Shown piece by piece: positions 1 to 11,136 of a stretch of 64,000 nucleotides of DNA. This stretch comes from Mactromeris polynyma (lineage: Eukaryota; Mollusca; Bivalvia; Venerida; Mactridae), in contig JASFXZ010000145.1 in NCBI GenBank assembly GCA_032209605.1, positions 1-64,000 on the forward strand. The letters are read 5' to 3'. Position 1 is the first letter of the stretch; the number at the start of each line of letters is the position of its first letter. The notes beneath the pieces are model-generated. The model had not been told where the DNA came from. It made no database searches and saw nothing but the letters and a program-made list of their open reading frames with translations. The translations under genes and the position numbers were made by a program.

Positions 1-1012
1 GGTACCAACAGTTTGGGGCAACCAGAGACCGGCCTCGATCAGGACGTCCACGCGTAACGTCTATTCGCCAGGATACGTACATCCGGGTGGTTCATCTCTG
101 TGACCGACTCAGAACTGCTTCTTTGACGGCTAGAAGTATTCCTGGCCTTAGAAAAATCAGGCCCCGAACGGTACGTAATCGATTGCGTGAACTAGGCATA
201 CGTCCACGACGTCCTGCCATACGTCCTGTTCTGCAGCAACGTCATCGTGTAGCACGTTTTGCCTGGTGTAGAAGACACATACACTTCACGCAACAGGACT
301 GGGCACGTATTCTTTTCACGGATGAGTCCAGGTTCCATCTCGACAGCAGCGACGGCCGTTCTAGAGTGTACCGTCGTGTTGGTGAACGTTTCCATGACAG
401 TTGTGTGACTGAACGACGTCCATTCGGCGGATGTAGTGTCATGGTGTGGGGTTGCATCTCATCCCGTGGTAGAACAACACTTGTGGTTGTAGACGGCACA
501 CTTACAGGCATCAGATATCGTGACGAAATCATACGGCCTCACGTCCTTCCATTTGTGCAGCAACGTAACGCAACTCTGCAACAGGATAACGCTCGCCCGC
601 ACGTCGCGCGGGTCGTCACCGACTTTTTGACCCAGAACAATGTGAATGTGCTGCCCTGGCCTGCAATATCACCGGATTCGTCGCCTATAGAACACGTGTG
701 GGATGAGATGCAACGACTGTTACGTGGCCTCCAAAATCAGCCGTTGACGTTACCTGACCTATCACGTGCGCTTGTCAGAATCTGGAATGGTATTCCCCAG
801 GCATTTTTCAGAACACTTGTCACATCAATGCGGCGTCGTTGTCAAGCATGCATCGATTCCAATGGTGGACATACACGGTATTGATGAGCTGAACTTTGTT
901 TAGAGAACGTCTCTGAAAACTGATCTCTATCTAAGACGCAGCTGATTCAATAACTATATCAATTGAGCTGGTGTTAAATAAAGGTAAGATAAAACCCTGT
1001 TGAAATTTTTAT
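1..1012 (+). mobile_element. Tc1-like transposon, right-hand part
   Basis: The transposase gene plus a short 3' region. An AATAAA signal at 977-982 lies about 95 bases after the stop codon. The left end is outside the window and I could not define the right terminal inverted repeat, so the right boundary is a guess. Confidence 0.5.
3..884 (+). CDS. Tc1-like DD34E transposase, 5' end cut by window edge
   Basis: A Tc1/mariner-superfamily transposase, which cuts and pastes its element through terminal inverted repeats into TA sites. The frame is open from base 3 to the TGA at 882-884 (293 codons). No true start is seen, because the frame runs off the left edge; a full Tc1 protein is ~340 residues, so ~45-50 N-terminal residues (first helix-turn-helix) are missing. 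A GRPR linker (SGRPRVTS) lies near base 45-70 and a second HTH (TVRNRLRELGI) follows. The catalytic triad is present: D in LFTDESRF (codon 321-323), D in QQDNARPH and E in SPIEHVWDEM, with 34 residues between the last two. No stop or frameshift interrupts the visible part, so the copy may be young. Family call is firm; activity is unknown because both element ends are unresolved. Confidence 0.93.
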   Translation, partial: YQQFGATRDRPRSGRPRVTSIRQDTYIRVVHLCDRLRTASLTARSIPGLRKIRPRTVRNRLRELGIRPRRPAIRPVLQQRHRVARFAWCRRHIHFTQQDWARILFTDESRFHLDSSDGRSRVYRRVGERFHDSCVTERRPFGGCSVMVWGCISSRGRTTLVVVDGTLTGIRYRDEIIRPHVLPFVQQRNATLQQDNARPHVARVVTDFLTQNNVNVLPWPAISPDSSPIEHVWDEMQRLLRGLQNQPLTLPDLSRALVRIWNGIPQAFFRTLVTSMRRRCQACIDSNGGHTRY

Positions 1013-1524
1013 TGCGATTCCTTACATACCTCCTAAGTTATAGCATATTATACACATGCACAGTTTCTTTTTTCCGCTAGTATATAATATATGTATGTAC
1101 GTATTTGACGAACACTCGTTAAGTAGATCATTAAATACTTAATAATCACTAGAAGAGAAATTTTAAGCAATAGGGCAAACTTCATTGTCAAGTCCGATGT
1201 CATGACTGGTATGAATTCGACCGGAAATATATTTTATTTGAATCATTAATTGATGTATACATGTTCTTATTGTTTGTCTTCCATGAACGACAAACTTGTT
1301 ATTACTGTTCTTCTAAAATAGTACATTGTCGTTGTAATTTCGTGATGAAAATAAGAATAAACGAATTATTTTACATTTTTAAATTAAAGGCAGTCATGTT
1401 TGTTTAAGCTGTGTTCATTTTCTTGAAATATCATGTACAATTCAAAGATGTACAATCATTCAATGAAATAATGACCTCAACCTTAGGTACAAGTATGAAA
1501 TAGCATCAAAATGAAAAAAAAACT
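885..1524. other. AT-rich non-coding DNA
   Basis: Apart from the AATAAA at 977-982, I see no supported gene, RNA or repeat here. The short open frames lack codon character. Confidence 0.5.
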
Positions 1525-1601
1525 CTACAAACCGGAAACCTCTGCGAACCGGAATGTTCAACCGGTCCCGAAGGAGTCCGGTTTAGGGAGGTTCCACTGT
1601 A
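1525..1601 (-). mobile_element. pogo/Tigger-like transposon end (single terminus)
   Basis: Read on the minus strand this begins TACAGTGGAACCTCC and continues into repeated CCGG-containing words. TA followed by CAGT and an AACCTC word is typical of pogo/Tigger-type terminal inverted repeats inserted at TA. No matching opposite end was found nearby, so this is probably a truncated or very diverged copy. Confidence 0.5.
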
Positions 1602-2204
1602 GTAATTTTCTTATCGGTTATATATTTTTATAATAATGGTTATAAAAATATTTTGCTATTTAATATAAACGATTTTCGCAGGGTCATTAGAAACGCAGAA
1701 CATTTATAGCTGCAAAATAGTCTATAAATGGAAAAACGCAAACTATTGTCGTCGCGAACATTTCTAGCTTTACAGTAAATGTTAAATGTTGAAGTAAATG
1801 TGAGTGGGTGCTGAGTTTCAAAGTGTAGGACAAGAAATTATTTATATTTCCCCGAAATAAATCCTTTGTACAACAGTAAGTCAATTATGTTACTGATCAA
1901 ATAAGATCTTAATCTCAAGTTCAAATATAGATCTGTATCGAAAGGAAGTAGCTATATCATATCATATAAAGATAATGGATTTTAATTGTTTGCACGCAGT
2001 AAAAGTTACTGATCAGATGAATACAGACGACCGTGTGTAAGGTCATCTCATCCATGCACTTCATTATTTAATTCCAAAGGCGGGTGCCGTTTAGAAAACA
2101 AAACAGTGGATTGCTTAAAGGATATCGGTAAGTCTGATATATTTCTTTGGCATAGTATCAACTTTCATAGAATAAGTATTTTACAACAACAAACAAATGC
2201 AAAT
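1602..2204. other. AT-rich non-coding DNA
   Basis: I see no gene, RNA gene or clear repeat in this stretch. Confidence 0.45.
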
Positions 2205-2640
2205 TTGTGTTATATGTGGCAGTCTTTAAGATTTTTTGGCCCCATTGCACTGCCTCTCGTTCCAGAGAAACGTTTTCACATTAATTGCAACAGTTAGTTG
2301 AAATATTTCAGTAAACTATCTATGATTAAACGGCGAGCAGAAGCAAAACATTTATCGGTAAACATTGAGATGGCCCCTTTTCTTAAGGAAAGGAATAATA
2401 AACATTGATTTGTAAAATACTATTTGACCTGAAATCAAATTTGCTGTATTAAATTTGTGAAACCCAGAATGTTTTGTAGATTATCATATCTAAAGTGCTG
2501 TAATTCCCTTAAAAAATGTCGTTTTGCAATAAGTGTTGTTTTGTAGTGGCTAACATATATCCCTGCATTCAGAAATGTTAATAAATAAATTTCACCCAGA
2601 TCTGTCATTTGGGCCAACATTCTCAGAGAATGAGTCATAT
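2205..2640 (+). repeat. diverged dispersed repeat, copy 1
   Basis: This stretch and 4560-4950 share ordered blocks in the same orientation: a GTGGCAGTCT word, an ATTGCAACAG(T/C)TAGTTGAAA word, CGGCGAGCAGAA, AAGTGCTGTAATTCCCT and CATTTGGGCCA. Spacing is similar and the gaps are small. It is an old duplication or two copies of an unclassified interspersed element. Nothing here looks coding. Confidence 0.7.
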
Positions 2641-4252
2641 ATGAATAAACCTAGTGTGTGCAGTGATGTAACTCTCGAATCATTGGTAAGTTACACACTT
2701 GAGAGTAACGTAGGTTTTATGTCATTCAATAATATCTGTACATTCGTTCGCGGCATAACTTTCCTCCACTTGTTTGTCCTAGATCATGATAAGACTGAGC
2801 AAGTGGTTAGTTTGCGCTATCAGTCAACATTTAAAAACCGTCTATGTCTTCCTTTCAACGGAAATCTCTAAACTGTATTGGACATCAACATTTCTCCGTT
2901 TGAATATAATGAATTATGAGAAAATTAATTTCCCATATTAATGTCGAATATCTGTGTTACCTGTCGCTAGCATGTGCTTGTGCACGAGATTTTCATGTGA
3001 ACGCTTAGGTTTAGTCATTCAGCTTTGGGAAGCCTACTATTAATGCCTGTATTTTTGTCTTTAAAGTTTATTATAAAATGTTATTTAATGCAAGCATGTA
3101 TAACGAGGTTTTAAACAGTCCTACATGTGCATGAATTTTGTCGATAACTATGTTGTATTATGACTATGTTATTCGGTCACTCACAATGTAGTCGGTTACC
3201 CTAGTGCTATTCAAAATCACAAATTAAACAGTAATTTGAAATGTATGTTGTTTTTGTTTGGCTTATCGTAGATGGTCGAGTTGTAAGGGAACACCAATTT
3301 TTCAGAGTATTTAGCGACTTGAGCAAGATATTTTTGCACTGTTATTAATTTCATATCAGTTTGCATGCAGTAGAAACGGTCAGTGACAAAAACACCACAT
3401 GGGGTTTAAAATTTGGCATAAGGATTTATAATCACTTTTTTACTATGGCTGAAAGGTAGAAATTACGGATATACTAAAGTGACATTTCATTTTCTTTGTT
3501 TTTCGAGCGACACTTTTATTTTCATTTCGTTTAATACCATTTAATATTTGGTAAAAACGAATTATTATTTCGTAAATAAGAAATACTATTTCGTAAACAC
3601 TTAATATTATTTCGTAGAAACGAATGATTATTTTTACTCTATCTGTTTTGAATCATAGTCCATTCACAAAACGTGCGTTAATCTTAATTACGAGACTTAT
3701 CCATATCAACATACACGGCATGCACCGTATTTGTGACATTTTAAACCCCAGAAATGGCGTAGTGATGATAAATACACAGCGATTTACATTTTAGCGCAAT
3801 TAAAACAGTAAGTAAACTGTACACAATATAAGACTTATGTTTACTTTATTAATGCATGGTTCCTTATATAACAATATGTGCTTTATGAAAATCACTGGCT
3901 GAAACCATGAAAATCAGACCTTTGTCTGTGCTTGAATATCGATTTTTTCGTCTGATTTTGGCCTCCTATGATTCATTGTTTGTAAATATCATTTTGAACT
4001 AAAGTCAGATCAAAGCATTGATAGATATATATACCGTCATTTTGCAATATGCTACGAAATTGCTTCAAATTCACAGGATGGTGTTTCACAATGACTGTAT
4101 AATAATATTATAATGAATTATAATGGATAATGATTACATTTGTAATTTCTATCCAGTTGTTTAATGTTGCCTGTGGGCTTAAAATCGGATATCCAAAGGA
4201 AATGTTTTTGTTAAAATGTGGAGTTTGATCCGTAATAAATTGCAGATATGAA
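2641..4252. other. AT-rich non-coding DNA
   Basis: No gene is supported. The only structure I see is the short imperfect repeat at 3545-3640, listed separately. Confidence 0.45.
3545..3640 (+). repeat. short imperfect tandem repeat, ~22 bp unit
   Basis: The word ATTATTTCGTA, or a one-to-two-base variant, recurs about every 22 bases, three to four times. It is a minor local tandem duplication. Confidence 0.5.
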
Positions 4253-4427
4253 TACAATAAACTCTCAATAATAATAAGACTACTCTTTAAAACTGGTTTT
4301 GTTATTGAAGTGATCGTAATCTTGATGTTGAGTAAAGAGCAACATAGGAAAAATGGACTTAAGATTGTGTTCTTAAATTTGAGGTGTTATTATCATTGAG
4401 GTGTTCTTAAAATGAGGTTTTATTGTA
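4253..4427 (+). mobile_element. pogo-like MITE, copy 1 (degenerate)
   Basis: A 175 bp unit with inverted ends: the left starts TACAATAAACTCTCAATAAT and the right, reversed, starts TACAATAAAACCTCATTTTA. Sub-terminal words (CTCAATAATAATAAGAC at left, CACCTCAATGATAATAACAC at right, reversed) match the better preserved copy at 14469-14650 in sequence, order and length. It has no coding capacity, so it is a non-autonomous miniature element. Confidence 0.65.
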
Positions 4428-4559
4428 ATACATGTCAGTGTTTGAAGCATAAATACGACGAAAACTCCCACGGGAGCCAAGCATCACCATTGTATTATCA
4501 TTGTGATGTAGTCTTCCGGTCGAGAGACTATGATATTACAGAGAAATAAGAGCACATAT

Positions 4560-4950
4560 TTGTGGCAGTCTCTGAGATTTGTATGAGAAAAACACAGTAG
4601 AGATGACGTAATGTTTTCAAATTCTGACGTCAGGTTTTAACATCAATTGCAACAGCTAGTTGAAACCTTTCAGTAACAGATTTATGATTCAGCGGCGAGC
4701 AGAATCAAAACAATTATTATAAAATATTATTGTATATAAAAAACATATTTGCTGCATTAAAATTTATGAAACTCAGAATTTATTGTAGATCTAGTCTTGA
4801 TGACCATACCAAAGTGCTGTAATTCCCTAAAAGTTTGGAAAAACCAAATGTTATGTAGTGACCTACAAATAATCCTGCACCCAGAAACGTTTTAACTCAA
4901 TTTCGCCCAGATAGTTCATTTGGGCCATTAATGTCAGAGACTACGACATT
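4560..4950 (+). repeat. diverged dispersed repeat, copy 2
   Basis: Partner of 2205-2640: it carries the same order of conserved words, including CGGCGAGCAGAA, AAGTGCTGTAATTCCCT and CATTTGGGCCA. It lies about 650 bases upstream of the receptor gene. Confidence 0.7.
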
Positions 4951-5602
4951 TCTGCACCTTTCAGTTCAATTATCAGTGTGCATTTTGGACGTAAGTGTTC
5001 TCTTCACGTGGCATTTCGATCTGGCATTCTTCACTCATTTAAGCGCTCTTTAAATACAAATGCATTCCTGTCTACATGACGTTTTCGTATAACCGATAAC
5101 GGTTTAGATAAAAAACATTAACGGGAACTGGAAAACATTGAAAATCGATGTACTTCTGTTCATTATTTCGTTCTCGTGATAAGGCTGACAAGGTCAATAC
5201 CAAATTCATATTTTATCATCCAGAATAATTTACAAAAATCACATTAAACGAATGAAATCAAAACTATAACTCCAAACATGTTGCTTGTACAAATGCAAAG
5301 TACTTAAGAGACAGTTCCTTTCAAATTTACTCATTACAGTTGTGAATGGTGCGGAAATCCAACAGCAAACTTTAGATATTACTGCATATTTTCTGTCTGT
5401 CATTAATGTTATAGATAAGTCTCCCTTCCATACATCAATACAAAATAAGTTGAGTTTCATAACTTACGAAGTTTATACATGTATATCACTTTTATTACAA
5501 CGTAAGCATCACATAATATATAACATGTACTATCAGAGTCACTAATATATTCTTATTTCAGTACATTTCATTGCCAAACGTATAAAGAAGATCAAAATTA
5601 CA
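4951..5602 (+). other. 5' flank of the receptor gene
   Basis: No upstream coding exon is evident. A pyrimidine-rich TTCTTATTTCAG ends at 5561, 41 bases before the ATG, and would serve as a splice acceptor. The 5' untranslated region may therefore begin in an unseen non-coding exon. A TATAAAG word at 5581-5587 is too close to the ATG to be a convincing TATA box. Confidence 0.4.
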
Positions 5603-7340
5603 ATGGCAATCTATATACGTGGTGTAAATCTGTCTGCGGCAATTGCACTTCTTGGCTGCCTGATGTCCGGAAATTGTTATAGATGTCCAAATAATTGTGA
5701 CACGTGTATTGATGATAACAAGTGTAGTAGCTGTCGTGATTTAGGTTACTATCTCTACAATCATGCCTGTGTAAAATGTCCAGAGAAATGTGTGAGTTGT
5801 ACCTCAAACACGGAGTGTACATATTGTGTAAGAGGATTTTATGGTAAAACTCAATGTCTGCAGGAATGTTCAGCTATCTGTAAATATAGAGAATGTGATA
5901 TAAATGGACAATGTACATCTTGTGTAGATGGAATGTATGGGGACAATTGTAACATTGAATGTGGACAAAATTGTACAAGATGTGACAGAAGTACAGGTGG
6001 ATGTTTATCATGTGAGATAGGTACATACCTGTATAACAATCAATGTGAACGTTGTCCAACATCGTGTACACAGTGTACAAATAGCTCAAGGTGTACTGAA
6101 TGTGTCATTTGGCACTGGGGTGGAAATTGTAAGAAAGTATGTTCAAAGTGTAAGCCAGAAACACACTGTATGCAAAGTGATGGTTACTGTCTACAAAGTT
6201 GTGTTGACGGTATGTCCGGCTGGGAGTGTGACATACGGTGTAGGTTGCAATGCTCGTCATGTCGACGTCCCTACCCCTTAATATGTACAGCTTGTGTAGC
6301 AAACAAATATGGCTATTATCACAACTATGATTACCACTGTAACACTGACTGTTCTCAGAACTGTCTCAATTCTACATGCGATGATAATAAAGGGGAATGC
6401 ACGTTTGGCTGTATAGACGGTTACTATGGTAATAAGTGCAAGTGCCCACACAATTGTAACTGTGACAGTGGGGAGAACTGCATTTCTTGTAAGGAAGGGT
6501 TTGATAACGTTAACCAAAACTGTGAGTGTACGAATGAAAACTGCGTAGACAATGATTGCTCTGCTTGTACCAGTTTGAAATATTTTGTACATAATAAAAC
6601 ATGTTGCTCTTGTCGTGTTCAAGATACACATTGTGAAGAGTGCATAACACATGAAAATGGTAGTTTTGGTAGATGCATTCAATGCAATACAGGATTCTTT
6701 CCCCCTTCGAACCAAAGTTATTGCACCGAATGTCCAATCAGTTGCAAGGATAGCACTTGTGACCCAATCACTGGTGAATGTACTTTGGGTTGCAAGGCAG
6801 GTCATTGGGGCACAACATGTGACAAAACCTGCGATTCGGGATGTACAGATTGTGATCGACATAATAGAACATGTACGGTGTGTAACGAAGGAAAATATTC
6901 ACCCGATTGCTCTAAATCATGTTCTCAGTCCTGTAAAACTATCGACACTGTGCCAACATGTGCTATACATGACGGTGCATGTATTGATGGCTGTCAGTCT
7001 ATGAAGGTTCAAGGTTCACATTGTCAACAGTCTTGCAGCATTACTTGTACAGATGAACAATGTGACTGGCAGACAGCACACTGTTTACATGGGTGCACAA
7101 ACCATCACTATGGTAACGCATGCAACAATACATGCAGCCAAAGCTGCTCAACACCTAAAACAGGATCTCGTTGCTATGATATCAATGGAACGTGTGTGGA
7201 TGGATGTAAGGTTGGTTACTATGGCAAAATGTGTGAGAACCAATGCAGTCCAAATTGCGTCGATGTGGTATGCGAGCAGTTTACTGGATCTTGTGCAAAT
7301 GGGTGTCGTGGACGTTATGAAGGAAACGATTGCATGATGG
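5603..7340 (+). CDS. receptor exon 1: signal peptide and whole Cys-rich ectodomain
   Basis: One 1738-base exon holds the ATG, the signal peptide and all EGF-like repeats, ending in phase 1 at a G|GTAAGT donor (7341). The frame stays open into the intron to 7426, but those last residues lose the Cys pattern, which supports the donor. An ectodomain of this size in a single exon suggests past intron loss or retroposition of an ancestral repeat block. Confidence 0.87.
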
Positions 7341-10300
7341 GTAAGTCAAATGGTTTACATATATTCAACCTACGAGTTTATGCGTGTCATTGTTATATAT
7401 TATGTTATAAACGCTTATGTTTGTAACTTTGATCCTTCTTGTGATTTTCTGATAACTTTAGTTCACGCTTAAAACAGATCCTTTCATTTCCAGCAGAATG
7501 TACGTCCTCCTATTAATTTGCCTTGTTAACAATTATAGCTATAAAGCAACTAAATAGTGAAACATAATGTAGTATTGTTCCTTTATATGACCTGAATTGA
7601 ATGATGAATAATACGATTTTATCCAAACATTTTGTGTGATAATCATTTCTCATTTATGGCAAAATTAACCTATTGAAATATTTATATTCTGTCTCTCGTT
7701 CGCTTTATAATTCATTATATTCGCTTTTTGTTTGTTTATATTTCAGAAATGTCAAACATTAAGACAGATGAAGTTGGTGCAACAACAATGATAACCGGAG
7801 TTGGCATAGGATTAATTATTGCGATCATGACTGCTGTTGGTGTTATAGTACTTAAAGCTGTATGGAAACGGTAAATTTATTGTTTAATACAAACAACATT
7901 CACGACGGAGACATAGTTTACATGTATATACTCCGTTATATGATTATCAATTAATAGATTCATATTTAAGACACACAATCTCTCCAGAACTTTAAAGATA
8001 CAACTTTCTAGTGTTGACTTAAGGCAGTTGATTTATGGAGATCAATATGCATAATTTCATTTTAGAAAACTTGATAATATTGTTGAAGAGCGATAGTTGC
8101 TATAGAGAAGTCATTTCTGGATAGTTTCGTCTGTATTTCAGTAAGCACAGTAAGTGCAGTACACTTATTTTCATAAATATCGTCACAAAATACGTCATAA
8201 AATATGTAGGAATAACAATATAAATGTGGGCATCTAACGAAGAAGCTGTTCAGTGTTTTGTAACAAAGTAGGCGATGCTTAAACATTACAAACCGAATGA
8301 TTTCACTTTCGTAATGACTGTCATTTGTTTACAATACCAAGTGTGTATTCACTGACATATGACAGGACACCTCGTAAGCTTACTAACTCATTTGTATTTA
8401 ACAGTCGAATTCACAGACACAATGAAACAGGAGAGACAGTGCGTAGACCTGAACACAGAGCAGAGAATGTCAGTTTAACCAACTTTCCAAATCAAACTGG
8501 TAATACATATACAAATAATGATGTTATATTTCCTCCATTCTCACGTTTTCTCCTTCGAACATTTTATTATGTTAGTGCATCAGTGAACTGATCTATAGGC
8601 ATTGTACGCCTTATTCGTGATCCATGCGTATATGGGTTTTACTAATCATTTTTATTAAACCTTGGAAATTGAAAATAACCAGACCCTCTTGTATGTTATT
8701 CAAGTAACATTAATCAATTAAATGAACCGGTTATTTATGTAGGTACTAGGATTCGCATTACCACTAGATAGTATAAAATCACTATTCAATTTCGTCTAGT
8801 CAACGAGCAAGTATCGATTATAACCGGAGTCCATAGTAATTGTATTCAATATGTCTTCTTTAATTATATAATTCAATATGTCTTATACAATTTCAGTACA
8901 CATTGCCTGCGACTGGCAATAACGACGTAGAAAGTCTTACATTTTCCGATCTAAAAATAACGTTTTAAACTGACCAGAATCCAATGCGTTGCACAACATA
9001 TTTTGGGCATGTAGGCGTATATGTCTAACTTATTGATATTTGCAGATAATATAGAGCAAGGGAATTATTACAGTGAGGGAGTTGTATGTGAACACATATA
9101 TGAAGAAGCAGACGCACTCCCAGGCAAGACTATTGTTGTAGATAATGTTCACCCGAACGAAGGTAAATATAATATGTACATATTACAATATTGACACGAA
9201 CGTTCTATGGTAATTAATAATGTGTGAATGCAGAGGTACCATTCGAATACTTATTTAATCAAATGATGAACTGCTCCTGGGCATTAACTGACCTATAGTC
9301 AATATTCAGTCATGTGTGTCTTCATAGAAGTATACTATGGCTGTGTTTCCACTAGTAGATAATAATTATTCCGATAATTTTCTCTAAACTGTTAGTATGA
9401 ATATAAAACACTATGTGATGGCCCATTATTCGAAAAATCTCGCTGCGCTTGGGCCGTTATCAAGCTACATTTAAACACATTTATCGTATACATATTCCTC
9501 ACGTATTATACATGTATCTCCTTGAATTGTTTTGTTAGTGGTATTTCCAGTTCGACTGAGGCACTGACTTATGTATGTAGCAACTTACATTATCTGTCTT
9601 TCCTTATTATCATACTGAAAAATCTGCCCAGGGCAAAGTCCATCCTACACGGATCTAAGGGAGCTATGTTCTGAGTGTTGATATCCATGTGGAACGCTTC
9701 CTTTATGTCACACCATCTTACATTTGCCTTAAACTTTACGCATTGCGCAATATGTTAAACTATATTTGGAATAGTTCTACTCCCATATAAAGGAACGTAT
9801 GTTGTAACAGAACATAGTTTTACCTATTCATAATAAGATTGTTTGCTCGAACGTGTTTCAAACACTAATTGTCTCATTCGTCGTCTGTACAGATAATGCA
9901 AAGGACAAAACTGAAGCCAATGAGATAGTTAAATACAAACAAATAGATGGAGAGACTAACTTACAAGAAGCCTGCGCTGATGAAGACTATGTTACAATGG
10001 ACGGTGGTAAAAATAATCATGTCCTTATAATCTGGTATTAACTTGACATTGCAAGTAAAGAAACTTGCAGCTGACAGTTGATACATTTTGTATTACAATG
10101 TAAACACTATTTCAGTAACTGTCCATAGTTATATTTGTAAACAACACCACCCACATATAGAAAATAAAATAATCCACATACGAACTAAAAAATACAAACG
10201 ACGAGCATCAATGCATTAAACGTTTAACAATTAACGTCAGGGATAGACACATATAAATGCATTACATTGAAATGGATATTTTTTACTTACATGAATCCAG

Positions 10301-10829
10301 ATTTACATTTTTCAACCAGCCGTCTTCGTTTATCATTTCTATTTGTCTGGTAACCTTTTTGCGTTTATAGTTGTTCAGGATTAAGAATATACGCCCATTA
10401 TGCATTAAAATGAAACTATAATTTTAACATACGTTATACATAAATCCAGATTAACATTTCTCTACCGTTCCACCGTGAACATTTTACATGTTTCCTTGTG
10501 CCTTTGTGCAATTTATTATGTGGCATATCTTGTTCCACATCAGCATTCATTTTTTCAGACACTTTGTTCAATATTTGAACATGTAATTATTGTTCATTTG
10601 CGAGAATAACATTATAATTAAATGAGCATTAATTGTGCCATAAAACGTTAAACACAGCTATATTTAAAGTTCAAATATTCTATTTTTTCATCAATATCTG
10701 CTTTCAGCCGCTGGACAAGGATCCGAATATGAACAATTAAAACCCAGAAACGCTGGTGAGACAAATTGTAGTGGTTTGGATGTTCAAGACGAAGACAATG
10801 TAACCGACATGTGTTATGAAAAAATGTAG
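5603..10829 (+). CDS. multi-EGF (MEGF/SCARF-like) single-pass receptor, six coding exons
   Basis: Proposed CDS: join 5603-7340, 7747-7870, 8405-8499, 9046-9162, 9893-10006, 10708-10829 (769 residues plus TAG). All introns are GT-AG and the phases (1, 2, 1, 1, 1) keep the frame open. Residues 1-25 form a signal peptide with a hydrophobic LSAAIALLGCL core. Residues ~26-579 are Cys-rich (roughly one in five), with CPxxCxxC furin-like units and later MEGF-type CxxGxCxxGCxxGxxGxxC repeats, plus many N-x-S/T sites. A transmembrane helix spans ~594-616. The tail (617-769) has YKQI (706), YVTM (724), YEQL (737) and a C-terminal YEKM (766). This is the design of MEGF10/Draper/scavenger-receptor-F proteins that bind ligands or debris outside and signal through phosphotyrosine inside. 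Orthology to a named family member is not claimed; transcript evidence would settle the 5' end. Confidence 0.85.
7747..7870 (+). CDS. receptor exon 2: juxtamembrane and transmembrane segment
   Basis: The acceptor TTTATATTTCAG and donor CG|GTAAAT bound 124 bases. The exon enters in phase 1 and leaves in phase 2. It encodes a short linker and a Gly/Ile/Val-rich helix (ITGVGIGLIIAIMTAVGVIV) followed by the basic stop-transfer KAVWKR. Confidence 0.85.
8405..8499 (+). CDS. receptor exon 3: basic cytoplasmic segment
   Basis: 95 bases between the acceptor TATTTAACAG and the donor G|GTAATA. They encode a polar, Arg/His/Asn-rich stretch (RRIHRHNETGETVRRPEHRA) just inside the membrane. It enters in phase 2 and leaves in phase 1, consistent with both neighbours. 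Confidence 0.78.
9046..9162 (+). CDS. receptor exon 4: acidic, tyrosine-containing tail segment
   Basis: 117 bases, phase 1 to phase 1, between GATATTTGCAG and G|GTAAAT. It encodes residues 653-691 with NYYSEG and HIYEEAD, both acidic tyrosine contexts suited to tyrosine kinases. Being phase-symmetric, it could be skipped without a frameshift. Confidence 0.77.
9893..10006 (+). CDS. receptor exon 5: tail segment with YKQI and YVTM
   Basis: 114 bases, phase 1 to phase 1, between CGTCTGTACAG and G|GTAAAA. Y706 sits in YKQI (a YxxI half-ITAM form) and Y724 in DEDYVTM (YxxM, the PI3-kinase p85 SH2 consensus). The exon starts with an Asp-Asn pair like exon 4, which hints at exon duplication. Confidence 0.78.
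10708..10829 (+). CDS. receptor exon 6: C-terminus with YEQL and YEKM
   Basis: The acceptor ATATCTGCTTTCAG leads into 122 bases ending at TAG (10827-10829). Y737 is in EYEQLKP (YxxL) and Y766 in the last four residues, YEKM (YxxM). An AATAAA follows at 11001. Confidence 0.8.
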
Positions 10830-11000
10830 ATAATGTAGACGTTTTTATATCCTCAATGCATTTAGTATGCAATAATGTTGACCATAGTTTCCCAATACCT
10901 TTGAGTCTTTACTTAGATGTGCCAAAAGCAAAACAAATACTTTCTTAACTAAAGCTAGGTTGAATATACTATTTTGAAACGGTTAGCTTGTAACTTCAAG

Positions 11001-11006
11001 AATAAA
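11001..11006 (+). promoter_or_regulatory. candidate polyadenylation signal of the receptor gene
   Basis: AATAAA followed by an A-run, 172 bases after the stop codon. A second AATAAA at 11609-11614 is an alternative distal signal. Confidence 0.5.
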
Positions 11007-11136
11007 AAAATGTCGATAAAGATTGTAGACATTTCACAAAAATGTAAATAGAGACATACTTCCGGCAGTTCTGTCTCCTCTACAGTCAAGCTGTACATTT
11101 GTTAAATCAACTTTTTTTTAAAAGTACATAGTATAT

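Noticed and set aside
2106..2871. Open frames of 63 and 98 codons
   Set aside because: No conserved motif, and they overlap the diverged repeat, whose second copy does not keep the frames.
7341..7426. Receptor frame continuing to a stop at 7426
   Set aside because: A perfect GTAAGT donor lies at 7341, the residues beyond it lose the Cys pattern, and the next acceptor leads in frame to a transmembrane helix. It would stand only as a retained-intron secreted isoform.
8325..8591. 88-codon open frame as a separate gene
   Set aside because: Its middle part is receptor exon 3, bounded by AG and GT; the rest is intron.
9420..9475. GGCCCA...TGGGCC hairpin in intron 4
   Set aside because: A short stem with a long loop and no second copy in the window; too weak to call a regulatory RNA or element.
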